Shown here: piece by piece, positions 15,087-23,039 of the stretch
How the letters are laid out: each line of letters opens with the position of its first letter
Numbering within the stretch: the first letter of the stretch is position 1
NCBI GenBank assembly: GCA_038206725.1
Contig: JBBRAO010000023.1
Span: 1 to 55,947, forward strand
DNA from: JBAXXL01 sp038206725
Lineage (GTDB): Bacteria > Bacteroidota > Ignavibacteria > Kapaibacteriales > UBA2268
Direction: 5' to 3'
DNA length: 55,947 nt
Made by a program: the position numbers and the translations under genes
Notes under the pieces: model-generated
Databases searched by the model: none
Seen by the model: only the letters and a program-made list of their open reading frames with translations
What the model was told of the DNA's origin: nothing

Positions 15087-15872
15087 ATGAAAAGTTATGA
15101 TAAGCTGATAAAAATTCTTAATACCAAGAAAACAATGCTTTGCGTAGGATTGGATACGGATATTAAGAAATTACCTGAGCCAATAGAAAAATCAACAAGG
15201 GGAATGTATTATTTTAATAAAGCAATCATTGACGCGACGAAAGAAGTTGCCGCCGCTTATAAAATCAATACCGCTTTTTACGAGCAATACGGAATAAAAG
15301 GTTTGGAAATGTTGTTTGCAACGTTGGATATGATTCCAAAAGACGCGTTTTTAATTTTGGATGCAAAACGCGGCGATATAGGCAATACTTCCACAGCTTA
15401 CGCAAAAGCTTTTTTCGAAGATATGAACGCCGATGCTCTAACGGTCGCTCCTTATATGGGAAGCGATTCGATAAAGCCATTTTTGGAATACACCGATAAA
15501 TTTACTTTCTTATTAGCGCTTACGTCGAACGAGGGTTCGTACGATTTCCAACGCCTTATTTCCGCCGGCAAACCTATATACAAGCACGTAACTGATGTTT
15601 CGGCAACTTGGGCAAACCATAAAAAATTGGGTTATGTCGTTGGTGCGACCCATCCCGACGAGTTGGCGAAGCTACGTGGCGAACATCCTACGCGAGTATT
15701 CTTGATCCCTGGTGTGGGTGCGCAAGGCGGTGATATTGAAGCGGTACTAAGTGCAAATAAAGGAGTGCCATCATTGATAAATGTATCGCGTGGAATAATA
15801 TATGCTTCATCGGGTGAGGATTATGCATCTGCCGCAAAAGCGCAGGCTGAGTATTACGCAGGCTTATTTTAA
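15087..15872 (+). CDS. pyrF: Orotidine 5'-phosphate decarboxylase, type 2
   Basis: Converts OMP to UMP, the last step of pyrimidine synthesis. The 261 residues open with LNTKKTMLCVGLDTD (substrate-binding Asp), and carry LDAKRGDIGNT at 91-101 with the catalytic Asp92-Lys94-Asp97 set. VAPYMGSDSI follows, and near the end IPGVGAQGGD and NVSRGI close the phosphate site. Length and the long N-terminus match the type 2 subfamily rather than the shorter E. coli type. Monocistronic by context: divergent from pth-LOG and convergent with the metalloprotease gene 3 nt away. Confidence 0.95.
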   Translation: MKSYDKLIKILNTKKTMLCVGLDTDIKKLPEPIEKSTRGMYYFNKAIIDATKEVAAAYKINTAFYEQYGIKGLEMLFATLDMIPKDAFLILDAKRGDIGNTSTAYAKAFFEDMNADALTVAPYMGSDSIKPFLEYTDKFTFLLALTSNEGSYDFQRLISAGKPIYKHVTDVSATWANHKKLGYVVGATHPDELAKLRGEHPTRVFLIPGVGAQGGDIEAVLSANKGVPSLINVSRGIIYASSGEDYASAAKAQAEYYAGLF

Positions 15873-15875
15873 ATA

Positions 15876-17552
15876 CTATTTTCTTCGAATTGCGAATTTG
15901 CCCAATACCTGATCGGTTTTGCTTGTAACGCTGAATATATATACACCGTTTGAAAGATCATTCGGGATGTCTGACCATTCGACTGTAAGATATGAATTCG
16001 AGACCCCAACAGCGATTTCTTTGGAATAAACGGGCAGCATATCCGAAGAAAATACGGTTAATATAACTGTTTCATCAAATTTAGCTGTTTGTGGAATAGG
16101 GAAATAGACGGATGATTCTTTATTTAGGTCGAGTGGATTTGGAAATGGCACAGTTAACCTTTTGGTAATTGTTCCCGGATGCACAAAAAGATTCGGAATG
16201 ATATAATTATACTCCGATTCAAAATTGAAATATAATTCCATAGCTTCTATGTATTTAGCATTGCTTTTTTCGAAGTTCGAAACAGATACCGTATATTCTT
16301 TTGTCAGTCCGGAATTTAAGCTTGCTCCAGCTATATCGCAGTTAGTTAATACTAAATCAATCGTATCGGCAGTTTCTAGCTCACTTTTTTTAACGAAGTT
16401 GAAGCGATAACCCCTGAACTCAAATGGAGCCATCCAACCGGATTCACCTTTTTCAGGATCGGCATAAGTTAAAGTTCTGAAAAATTTCATTGTATCCATT
16501 TGTGCGGCTTTTTCGAATCCAAAACCGGGCTTTGCTCTTGAGCCGGTGTAATATAGCCAATCCATAAACTCTTTCCAAAACTCGACTGTCGATGAACCAT
16601 TTTTGCGCAAAGTGCTATCTAAACCATAGAAATAGGGAATACCATCGTAAGCCAAATCCCAAATGTCTTTGATTGCGGCATCGCCATATTTTGAATAGAG
16701 GCATTGAAATAATAAACTATAGCAATAGCCATTAAAAGAGCTGGTTGTTCCTAATGGCATATTTTCGGGATTGCTCAAAAGTAAATTTGCGTATTGCAAA
16801 TAATCCGTAATTTTAGGGAACAGACGATATTCGTAGAAAGTGGAGGTCATTTCCATAAAAGTGCCGCTGTTCGGATCAGCTAAACCATAAAAATTCTGCA
16901 CAGAGTGGTGCAATTCGTGGGCTAAAGTTATTTTGAGCGCGTTTATTCCGGTTGTAAAGTATGCAGGTCTGTATTTGCCTGTCATCGATTTCATTGTATC
17001 GTTAGGACTGAAATTGTTATCAATGATAGAATACGAATAATAGCGTCTGAATTTCCGATTTGGAAAAATTTCACCATCGGAATTAGCATTGTAACCATAA
17101 ATGCCACCACGGTCATTGGAATCGTAGTTGCCTAAATCCCATAAATATATATCATACGCCTTACTGCCGCCGCCACCGGTGTCTATTGCAAAATTCATAT
17201 AACCCAATTGACGGGTATAAAAGTCATAAACGTAATCGCAATAATAGATTACAGAATCAACGTAATCGGGTATTTCGTTATGGTTCAAATCCACAAGCGA
17301 TACCGCGTTTGGACCTTCTGTATTATAATGAATTCTAAAGTTACCGGATTTAGCATCCACATAATTAGTCGTTAAAGGTCTATAATATTTGTCGTAATCA
17401 ATTTCTTTAAGTTGAAGCTTTACTTTACCTTGTTTACTGTCAGAAACAGAAAAATCTAATGCATTTACTTTGTCAGCCAAAGCAGATGTATTAGATATTA
17501 ATAAGGTAATGAAGGATAAAACAAATAAACTAATCAGAGCGTAAAATCGCAT
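15876..17552 (-). CDS. Secreted zinc metalloprotease-like protein (MXAN_6640-like) with C-terminal sorting domain
   Basis: A 558-residue protein with a signal peptide (MRFYALISLFVLSFITLLIS). Residues ~70-160 hold FRIHYNTEG, DLNHNEIPDYVD and YDIYLWDLGN, the front of the MXAN_6640-type putative metalloproteases. HELHH at 212-216 gives the HExxH zinc site, and Glu234 in FMEMTSTFYE is a plausible third ligand. The last ~90 residues are a beta-sandwich ending NGVYIFSVTS...KFAIRRK, typical of type IX secretion sorting domains, so export to the cell surface is likely. It begins in TAATG, overlapping the stop of the small upstream gene by one base, so the two are translationally coupled. Proteolytic activity is inferred from the motif only. 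Confidence 0.82.
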   Translation of the reverse strand: MRFYALISLFVLSFITLLISNTSALADKVNALDFSVSDSKQGKVKLQLKEIDYDKYYRPLTTNYVDAKSGNFRIHYNTEGPNAVSLVDLNHNEIPDYVDSVIYYCDYVYDFYTRQLGYMNFAIDTGGGGSKAYDIYLWDLGNYDSNDRGGIYGYNANSDGEIFPNRKFRRYYSYSIIDNNFSPNDTMKSMTGKYRPAYFTTGINALKITLAHELHHSVQNFYGLADPNSGTFMEMTSTFYEYRLFPKITDYLQYANLLLSNPENMPLGTTSSFNGYCYSLLFQCLYSKYGDAAIKDIWDLAYDGIPYFYGLDSTLRKNGSSTVEFWKEFMDWLYYTGSRAKPGFGFEKAAQMDTMKFFRTLTYADPEKGESGWMAPFEFRGYRFNFVKKSELETADTIDLVLTNCDIAGASLNSGLTKEYTVSVSNFEKSNAKYIEAMELYFNFESEYNYIIPNLFVHPGTITKRLTVPFPNPLDLNKESSVYFPIPQTAKFDETVILTVFSSDMLPVYSKEIAVGVSNSYLTVEWSDIPNDLSNGVYIFSVTSKTDQVLGKFAIRRK

Positions 17553-17986
17553 TACCTCATCATTTCCTTAATCATACCCCAAGTTTTTCTGATGTTACTC
17601 GTTTTATGAATTACGTTAATTGGGTCGGTATATTCGTAGGAACTGCTTGATTTATTGATTTTAATTCTGTAGTAGTATTCGTTTTCTTTTTGTAATGATG
17701 CAGAGCTTTTATTTGTACTTTCTTTATATGCGGTTTTATCAACAAATTCATAGCTTCCGGGTTTGCCCTTTGCTTTAATATTATCTATTTTTACATAACC
17801 ACCGGGCATAGTAACAGAACGCTCAATATCGAATTCGGTTAAGTTGCTTTCGCTGTTAGTTTTCCATTTTAAAGTAACTACCTGATTATCAGAGGAGGCG
17901 GAAAAATCATAAATGATACTATCCACAGCAAGAGCCATTGCGGTAATCGCAATAATTCCAATCAATAATAATATAGTTTTTTTCAT
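17552..17986 (-). CDS. Small secreted fibronectin III-like protein
   Basis: Start chosen at ATG 17986 (144 residues), giving a signal peptide MKKTILLLIGIIAITAMALA; a TTG 12 nt upstream is the alternative. The mature part reads like one Fn3 domain: FSASSDNQVVTLKWKTNSE, then LTEFDIERSV (the W-x-x and F-x-I-E-R strands), then YYYRIKI. Fn3-like modules mediate protein contacts in exported proteins. Overlap with the metalloprotease start suggests the two act together, for instance as partner or chaperone; that is inference. Confidence 0.7.
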   Translation of the reverse strand: MKKTILLLIGIIAITAMALAVDSIIYDFSASSDNQVVTLKWKTNSESNLTEFDIERSVTMPGGYVKIDNIKAKGKPGSYEFVDKTAYKESTNKSSASLQKENEYYYRIKINKSSSSYEYTDPINVIHKTSNIRKTWGMIKEMMR

Positions 17987-18064
17987 CGTTTTTGCCAAAT
18001 TGTTTCTTTAAAAAGCAAATTGTTTATAATACTATAACAAATACATTTTAATTTAGTTACAAAT

Positions 18065-19465
18065 TTAATAATATTTTTTAAATAAACTAATAATTTCTTC
18101 CATTTTTGTTCCGCGGGACCCTTTTACCAATACACAGTCACCACCGGAAACAATCTTACTTAAATATATAAATAACTGATCTTTACTACTATAATACCTA
18201 ATATTTTCAGTATTCTTCATAGTATAAAAAGCTTGTTCAAATTCCTTGCCAAAAAGTATAATTGTGTTAGCCACATTTTGAGCTAATTTAATTATGGCAA
18301 CGTGTTCTTCGATTGAAGAATCACCCAGCTCGAGCATATCACCAAAAACCGCGATTTTTTGACCACTCGATGCGATATTATCCAAACTTTCGATAGCGGC
18401 CGCCATAGAAGAAGGGTTAGCATTGTAACAGTCATTAATCAAATATATGCCGCCAACTTTTTCGACAAGCATCCGACCGTAACCTTTTGCTTCTTTGGGT
18501 GAATAACGGCTAAGTCCAAGGGCGATTTGCGAATCTGTCAATCCAAAAGCAAAACCGATAGCCGTCGCTCCAATAGCATTGAAACTAATGTGTTTGCCGT
18601 AGCATTTCATTTCGGTATGAACTTCGCGATCGTTATAATAAATGTCCAACGTAGGATTTAAAACTTCATTCAAATTGATGATTCCGCGAACTTCAGCTTC
18701 TTTAGTAGTGCCATAAGTGATATAGTGCGGTAATATATCGGCGTATTTCAATAAACGTGGGTCATCGGAGTTGATAAATGCCGTACCTTTGCCGTATAGT
18801 TTAGCGAATAATGTCGTCTCTTCTAACTCTACTCCGTCAAGATCAATCAGTTGTTCCAGATGTTCCTTACCGATATTTGTGATAATTCCGTAATGCGGTA
18901 AAACCATATCCGCAAGCAAAGATATTTCACCGGGCATATTAGTTCCAATTTCTAAAACCGCAACATCGTAGGAAGAATCCAAAGACAATAGCATCAGAGG
19001 TACACCAAGCTGATTATTATAATTCGCAAAGGTTTTCAAAACATTGAATTTAATAGATAAAACGGAAGCAATCATTTCCTTGGTGGTTGTTTTACCGTTT
19101 GAGCCGCCTACTGCTATTATAGGAATGTCGTATCGTAAACGATGATGTAAGGCGAGTTTTCCAAGAGCTTGGATTGTATTATCAACAATAATAAATCTTT
19201 TATCCGGAAAAGTGAGATAGTTTTTAGCATACCATTCCTTAGAAACCATAACAGCTTTGGCACCGGATGCGAATGCTTTGGATACATAAATATGACCATC
19301 AGATTTTTCGCCTAACAGAGCGACGAATAATGAACCTGATTTTACTTCTCTCGAATCAATTTTAACACTTTTAACAAAAAAATCTGTTTCGGAGTTTATT
19401 ATCGATTCCGCTCCGAAAATACTTATCAATTCAGTTTTTGTGAATTTTGCCTTGTTTTCAATCAT
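18065..19465 (-). CDS. murF: UDP-N-acetylmuramoyl-tripeptide:D-Ala-D-Ala ligase
   Basis: Adds D-Ala-D-Ala to the UDP-MurNAc-tripeptide, the last cytoplasmic step of peptidoglycan precursor synthesis. The 466 residues show the Mur-ligase set: VGGSNGKTTTKEM (ATP loop, ~residue 118), LEIGTNMPGEI, NIGKEHLE, and LINDCYNANPSSMAAAI with the conserved D-x-Y-N-A-N-P of MurF, then a C-terminal ligase domain (AVFGDMLELG, VLVKGSRGTKMEEII). It starts 2 nt after the rsmG stop and is therefore probably co-transcribed with rsmG and the upstream lipoprotein gene. Confidence 0.95.
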   Translation of the reverse strand: MIENKAKFTKTELISIFGAESIINSETDFFVKSVKIDSREVKSGSLFVALLGEKSDGHIYVSKAFASGAKAVMVSKEWYAKNYLTFPDKRFIIVDNTIQALGKLALHHRLRYDIPIIAVGGSNGKTTTKEMIASVLSIKFNVLKTFANYNNQLGVPLMLLSLDSSYDVAVLEIGTNMPGEISLLADMVLPHYGIITNIGKEHLEQLIDLDGVELEETTLFAKLYGKGTAFINSDDPRLLKYADILPHYITYGTTKEAEVRGIINLNEVLNPTLDIYYNDREVHTEMKCYGKHISFNAIGATAIGFAFGLTDSQIALGLSRYSPKEAKGYGRMLVEKVGGIYLINDCYNANPSSMAAAIESLDNIASSGQKIAVFGDMLELGDSSIEEHVAIIKLAQNVANTIILFGKEFEQAFYTMKNTENIRYYSSKDQLFIYLSKIVSGGDCVLVKGSRGTKMEEIISLFKKYY

Positions 19466-19466
19466 T

Positions 19467-20126
19467 TTATCTTTCCGAAATAATTACGATTTTTTTTTCT
19501 TCTTTTTCAAACCAAGTATCGCCAACAGCGATTATAGGTTTAACGTCGAATTTATATTTAGGATATTTACTTTGAGCTACTTTTATTTCGTAGTCCAAAT
19601 CTCCGCCCTTTAGAAAAACGAATTTCCCATCGTATTTCAATAGGGGGTGGGTCCATTCTAAAAGCTTTTCAATTTGAGCTACAGCGCGAGCAAAAATAAA
19701 ATCGAAATATCCAACATATCTTTTAGTACTTTGTAAATCTTCCGCCCTAATACATAAGGCTTCGATTTTCTTTAAACCCGTATGCTGAGCCATCATTTCA
19801 GCAATTTTCAATTTTTTCTTAATGGAGTCAACAAGCAACATATAGATTTCGGGATTGGCGATTTTAATAGGTATCCCCGGTAAACCACCACCGGTGCCGA
19901 TGTCCATACATTTGGCTTTATTAGGAAATTCTACATATTTACAAACGATTAGCGAATGGAAAATGTGGTGTAAAGCAATGTTCTCCTCATCCTGTCTGGA
20001 AATTAGGTTAACTTGCTTATTCCAATACAACAACTCCTTTTGATAACGAAGAATCTGGTTGAGTTGTTCCTCTTCCATAACTATTCCGTTAGCGGAGCAC
20101 ATTGTCCAAAATACTGTTAATTCCAT
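19467..20126 (-). CDS. rsmG: 16S rRNA (guanine527-N7)-methyltransferase
   Basis: Methylates G527 of 16S rRNA using SAM. The 219 residues include NLISRQDEENIALHHIFHSL, the SAM loop DIGTGGGLPGIPIKI, VDSIKKKLKI, and RAVAQIEKLLEW (family R-A-x-A). Its first 10 bases overlap the end of the upstream beta-lactamase-like lipoprotein gene, and murF follows directly, so the three genes form a compact unit. Confidence 0.94.
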   Translation of the reverse strand: MELTVFWTMCSANGIVMEEEQLNQILRYQKELLYWNKQVNLISRQDEENIALHHIFHSLIVCKYVEFPNKAKCMDIGTGGGLPGIPIKIANPEIYMLLVDSIKKKLKIAEMMAQHTGLKKIEALCIRAEDLQSTKRYVGYFDFIFARAVAQIEKLLEWTHPLLKYDGKFVFLKGGDLDYEIKVAQSKYPKYKFDVKPIIAVGDTWFEKEEKKIVIISER

Positions 20127-20932
20127 TTCATCTTTTCATCTATTAATTTACGTTTGATCATTATTTTTTGAATAATTCTTTTAGCGGCTACTTTAGCCCT
20201 TTCCGCGTCAGCTTCTTTGCCATAGCTTAGGTTGACTGCAAAAAAGCAAGGTACCGATTTATATTCAATCCAACCAATATACCAAATAACTTTATTAGTA
20301 TGAGAAATTGCCGACTTTGTTCTTGATATCCGTATGTTGTCGTGATAGTTTATCATAATCTTTTTGATAGCACTTATATGTTTTTTATCAAATGGAAGGT
20401 CTTCGTCGTAGAGTCTTTTCAGAAATTCTATCTGCTGATTGGCGCTTATTTCGAAACTACCGTCAGTCCAAAAAGTCTCAGCGTCGCCAACACGGTTCAT
20501 CGTACCATAACAATCAATACTATCAACATATAAGGTCATATTTTTGCCGCCAATAATCCGAGCCATTTCTTTATAAAACCAAGGACACGAATTCTTGTAA
20601 GCCAGTACCATATTTTGGTCCTTATTCCATAGAGTATCCTCTAGTTTCATACCGGGCCAAATTAATGTATCATTATTGACGGTTTTAATCGCTTTTGCTT
20701 GTAAAGCAATCAAAGAATTTAATATATCGAAAGTTTCGGCAGGTGAATACTTTGTTAGGCACCTATTTCTATTATAATACAATGTTTGGTCGCTTTTCGG
20801 ATAATTTACTACGACACAACCGCTGAAGCCTTCTTGTTTGAAGTATTCTTTCCACTCGGGCATTTCGCGCGTTGGTTTAGCGCAACCTGCGAATAGTATC
20901 GATATAACTAATAGCAAAAATATATTTTTCAT
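20117..20932 (-). CDS. Class D beta-lactamase-like lipoprotein lacking catalytic residues
   Basis: Start chosen at ATG 20932 (271 residues); a TTG 6 nt upstream adds two residues. Lipobox LFAGC places the lipidated Cys at 17. The body follows OXA enzymes closely: GFSGCVVV, then YSPAETFDILNSLIAL where OXA has SPASTFKIPNSLIAL, then KNSCPWFYKEMARIIG, CYGTMN, FWTDGSFEISANQQIEFLKRL, and WYIGWIE. The catalytic Ser is Glu66 and the carbamylated Lys is Asp69. The S-x-V motif keeps Ser115 but loses the Val, YGN is YGT, and the KTG triad is RTK (204-206). So it keeps the fold but cannot form the acyl enzyme by the known mechanism. Possible roles are ligand sensing or binding a wall enzyme; inference. 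Confidence 0.8.
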   Translation of the reverse strand: MKNIFLLLVISILFAGCAKPTREMPEWKEYFKQEGFSGCVVVNYPKSDQTLYYNRNRCLTKYSPAETFDILNSLIALQAKAIKTVNNDTLIWPGMKLEDTLWNKDQNMVLAYKNSCPWFYKEMARIIGGKNMTLYVDSIDCYGTMNRVGDAETFWTDGSFEISANQQIEFLKRLYDEDLPFDKKHISAIKKIMINYHDNIRISRTKSAISHTNKVIWYIGWIEYKSVPCFFAVNLSYGKEADAERAKVAAKRIIQKIMIKRKLIDEKMKWN

Positions 20933-20970
20933 TTTCAAAATGCAATAGTTTATTAATTCATCATTATAAT

Positions 20971-21007
20971 AAAAAAGGCTTTTCTGCCAAAAATTTGGAG
21001 AAAAGCC
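20971..21007 (-). terminator. Terminator of rplU-rpmA
   Basis: On the minus strand GGCTTTTCT pairs with AGAAAAGCC (9 bp), followed by TTTTTT. It lies 34 nt past the rpmA stop. Confidence 0.9.
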
Positions 21008-21040
21008 GCAAGCGGAGTCAGAATAATATAACTTATATTA

Positions 21041-21298
21041 TTAATTTTCCGAATATACGGAAACTTGCTTTTTAAATTTGCCTTTATCTTCGAATTTTAC
21101 GTGGCCGTCAATTAAAGCGAAAATAGTATAATCTTTACCAAGACCTACGTTATTTCCGGGATGGAATTTTGTACCACATTGACGTATTAAAATATTTCCG
21201 GCTGTTACTAGCTCTCCACCAAAACGTTTTACACCGCGACGTTGTGATTGCGAATCGCGTCCGTTTCTAGTCGAGCCCATACCTTTCTTGTGAGCCAT
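21041..21298 (-). CDS. rpmA: 50S ribosomal protein L27
   Basis: An 85-residue component of the large ribosomal subunit whose N-terminus reaches the peptidyl transferase centre. It starts MAHKKGMGSTRNGRDSQSQR and continues GVKRFGGELVTAGNILIRQ, GTKFHPGNNVG and FALIDGHVKFE, a full-length match. No N-terminal extension of the kind cleaved in Firmicutes. Sits 16 nt after rplU, the standard pair. Confidence 0.97.
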   Translation of the reverse strand: MAHKKGMGSTRNGRDSQSQRRGVKRFGGELVTAGNILIRQCGTKFHPGNNVGLGKDYTIFALIDGHVKFEDKGKFKKQVSVYSEN

Positions 21299-21314
21299 CT
21301 CAATAATCCTTATA

Positions 21315-21623
21315 TTATATATTTATATCCGTGATTGTAATTTGGGTATAGCTTTGGCGATGCCCGTTTAATTTTCTGTGACCTTTGCGGCGTTTCTTGT
21401 GAAAAATCAAAATTTTCTTATCTCTGCCGTGTTCTACGATGGTCGCTTTAACGGAGCCTTCCAAATATGGAGTACCGATAGTGATATTCTCGCCTTCCGA
21501 GGTGAGTAATATTTTATCAAAGGTTACTTCATCGCCCGGATTGCCGTCCAACAAAGGCACATTGTATGTATCGCCTTTAGTTACTTCCATTTGCCCGCCG
21601 GCTATTTCTACTACTATATTCAT
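21315..21623 (-). CDS. rplU: 50S ribosomal protein L21
   Basis: Start chosen at ATG 21623 because AGAGGA lies 6 nt upstream and the product is 102 residues, the normal L21 size; an in-frame ATG 33 nt upstream would add 11 atypical residues. It begins MNIVVEIAGGQMEVTKGD where most L21 have Y-A-V-I-x-x-G-G-K-Q-Y-x-V, and ends with KILIFHKKRRKGHRKLNGHR, the conserved K-x-K-x-R-R-K-x-x-x-x-x-x-G-H-R-Q block. Binds 23S rRNA. Confidence 0.95.
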   Translation of the reverse strand: MNIVVEIAGGQMEVTKGDTYNVPLLDGNPGDEVTFDKILLTSEGENITIGTPYLEGSVKATIVEHGRDKKILIFHKKRRKGHRKLNGHRQSYTQITITDINI

Positions 21624-21669
21624 TATATCCTCTATAACAACTTTTTCAGTTTGCATAAAATTTGAATAA

Positions 21670-21701
21670 CAAAATTATGACTTTTTTTTGGAATATACAA
21701 G
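21670..21701 (-). promoter_or_regulatory. Candidate promoter of rplU-rpmA
   Basis: Minus strand CTTG (21701-21698), 20 nt, TAATTTTG (21677-21670), close to the Bacteroidota -33/-7 pattern. It lies about 47 nt before the chosen rplU start. Confidence 0.42.
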
Positions 21702-21836
21702 TAAAATTTTATTTTTTTAATTATTTTTACTAATTATATGCTTTATTTAATAAAAAATTTGTTTTATCAAAGCGTTTTATTTAATTTTACATATAAATTA
21801 TGTGTTTTTTTTATGTATTTATTATAAGGAACGTTA

Positions 21837-22217
21837 ATGGAACATCTTGATCAAAACTCCACACTCGAAAAAGCCCTTTTTTACCCACAATTGGATAAAA
21901 TGGCATCAGATATGAAATTCATATCTATCGTATCAATTATTTTTGCCGCTATAGCCAGTATAGCTATTGTTACAGTACCTATTACAATACTACAAATCAT
22001 TGCCGCTATTAGATTGAGAAATGCCGCTGATGAAATCAAAAAGTACATTAGAGAAGAAGACTTTGCTAATATGAAAGAAGCTTGGATCAATGTAGGCAAG
22101 TATATGAACATACTAAAAATATTGCTGATCATTAATATTGTTTTATTTGTAGTATGCATTGTAGCTTGCTTTGCTTCGCGCACTTTTATGGGACCTATGA
22201 TGATGCACTATATGTAG
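21837..22217 (+). CDS. Small two-helix membrane protein (DUF5362-like)
   Basis: A 126-residue protein with two long hydrophobic segments: ~28-58 (ISIVSIIFAAIASIAIVTVP and following) and ~92-115 (ILKILLIINIVLFVVCIVAC). They are separated by a polar helix with RLRNAADEIKKYIREED. This layout, with N and C termini on the same side, resembles DUF5362 proteins common in Bacteroidota. No function is known. AAGGA precedes the ATG and a terminator follows, so it is monocistronic. Confidence 0.7.
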   Translation: MEHLDQNSTLEKALFYPQLDKMASDMKFISIVSIIFAAIASIAIVTVPITILQIIAAIRLRNAADEIKKYIREEDFANMKEAWINVGKYMNILKILLIINIVLFVVCIVACFASRTFMGPMMMHYM

Positions 22218-22263
22218 AGCATACAGCATACGAATTTTAATTTGAATTAATTGAAAATTGAAT

Positions 22264-22299
22264 CAGCCATAGTCGGAATACTGTGGCTGATTATTTTTG
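22264..22299 (+). terminator. Terminator of the DUF5362-like gene
   Basis: CAGCCATAGT pairs with ACTGTGGCTG (10 bp, one G-T) around CGGAAT, followed by ATTATTTTTG. Confidence 0.85.
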
Positions 22300-22340
22300 T
22301 AATTTGCGAAGACGTAATCACAATTATAGAATATTTAAAT

Positions 22341-23039
22341 TTACTTAATTGGGATACCTAATTTTCTATACAAACTTTTTTTCCCATTTAACCTTAAACT
22401 TCCCTTTGTTTTGTTCCCATTTTTAGAATTATTCATAGATGTATTTTTTGAACAATTCCTAAATTTATCAAGTATTTCTTGAGCTTCTTTTCTACAACCT
22501 CTTTCCTCAGAACCATAGCGTATTTGGAATCCAATTCTTTTACAATTGTCATCAAATACAGGAGTAACGACTATTTGTTCAGGATCTAAACCATCTGCTA
22601 ATTCAATTTTGGGGACAAAATCTATACCGGTTCTAAGAATAGTTTGACATTTGTATTCAAGTTTAACTTTTGAAAAATCTTTGTCCACAAGTTTCAATTT
22701 AATTTCACCTGTAGCTTCATTAGTTTCGATATCAAAAGTTGTATTTGAAAAATCAATATTCTCCGCTACTATTTCAAATGATTGACCTGGTTTTATGTTA
22801 AAAGTTTGGCCTATGCTTGTAAACACCAATTGCTTTGTTGGAGTAAAGCCCGCAATATTAGAATTAATTAACTTCCCCTGATCATTTGAAATTCTAATTG
22901 TGTCATGAATATACTCTTTTTCTAACGGAGTATCTCTAGGTATATAATTATTTGGATGCAGAACTCTATCAACTGAATTACACGAACTTAACAAAAGAAA
23001 TGTAATACCAAGAAACATTATTGAATGATTTATTTTCAT
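22341..23039 (-). CDS. Lipoprotein of unknown function, last gene of the envelope operon
   Basis: A 232-residue protein with a lipoprotein signal ending LLLSSC (Cys20). The mature part is acidic-to-neutral and beta-rich (FNIKPGQSFEIVAENIDFSN, then TGEIKLKLVDKDFSKVKLEY) and contains four further Cys (near residues 131, 173, 189 and 200) that could form disulfides. The last ~30 residues are Asn/Lys/Gly-rich and basic, unlike the rest. I do not recognise a family. Its ATG overlaps the stop of the upstream gene by 4 nt (ATGA), so it belongs to the three-gene unit 22341-24945. Confidence 0.7.
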   Translation of the reverse strand: MKINHSIMFLGITFLLLSSCNSVDRVLHPNNYIPRDTPLEKEYIHDTIRISNDQGKLINSNIAGFTPTKQLVFTSIGQTFNIKPGQSFEIVAENIDFSNTTFDIETNEATGEIKLKLVDKDFSKVKLEYKCQTILRTGIDFVPKIELADGLDPEQIVVTPVFDDNCKRIGFQIRYGSEERGCRKEAQEILDKFRNCSKNTSMNNSKNGNKTKGSLRLNGKKSLYRKLGIPIK

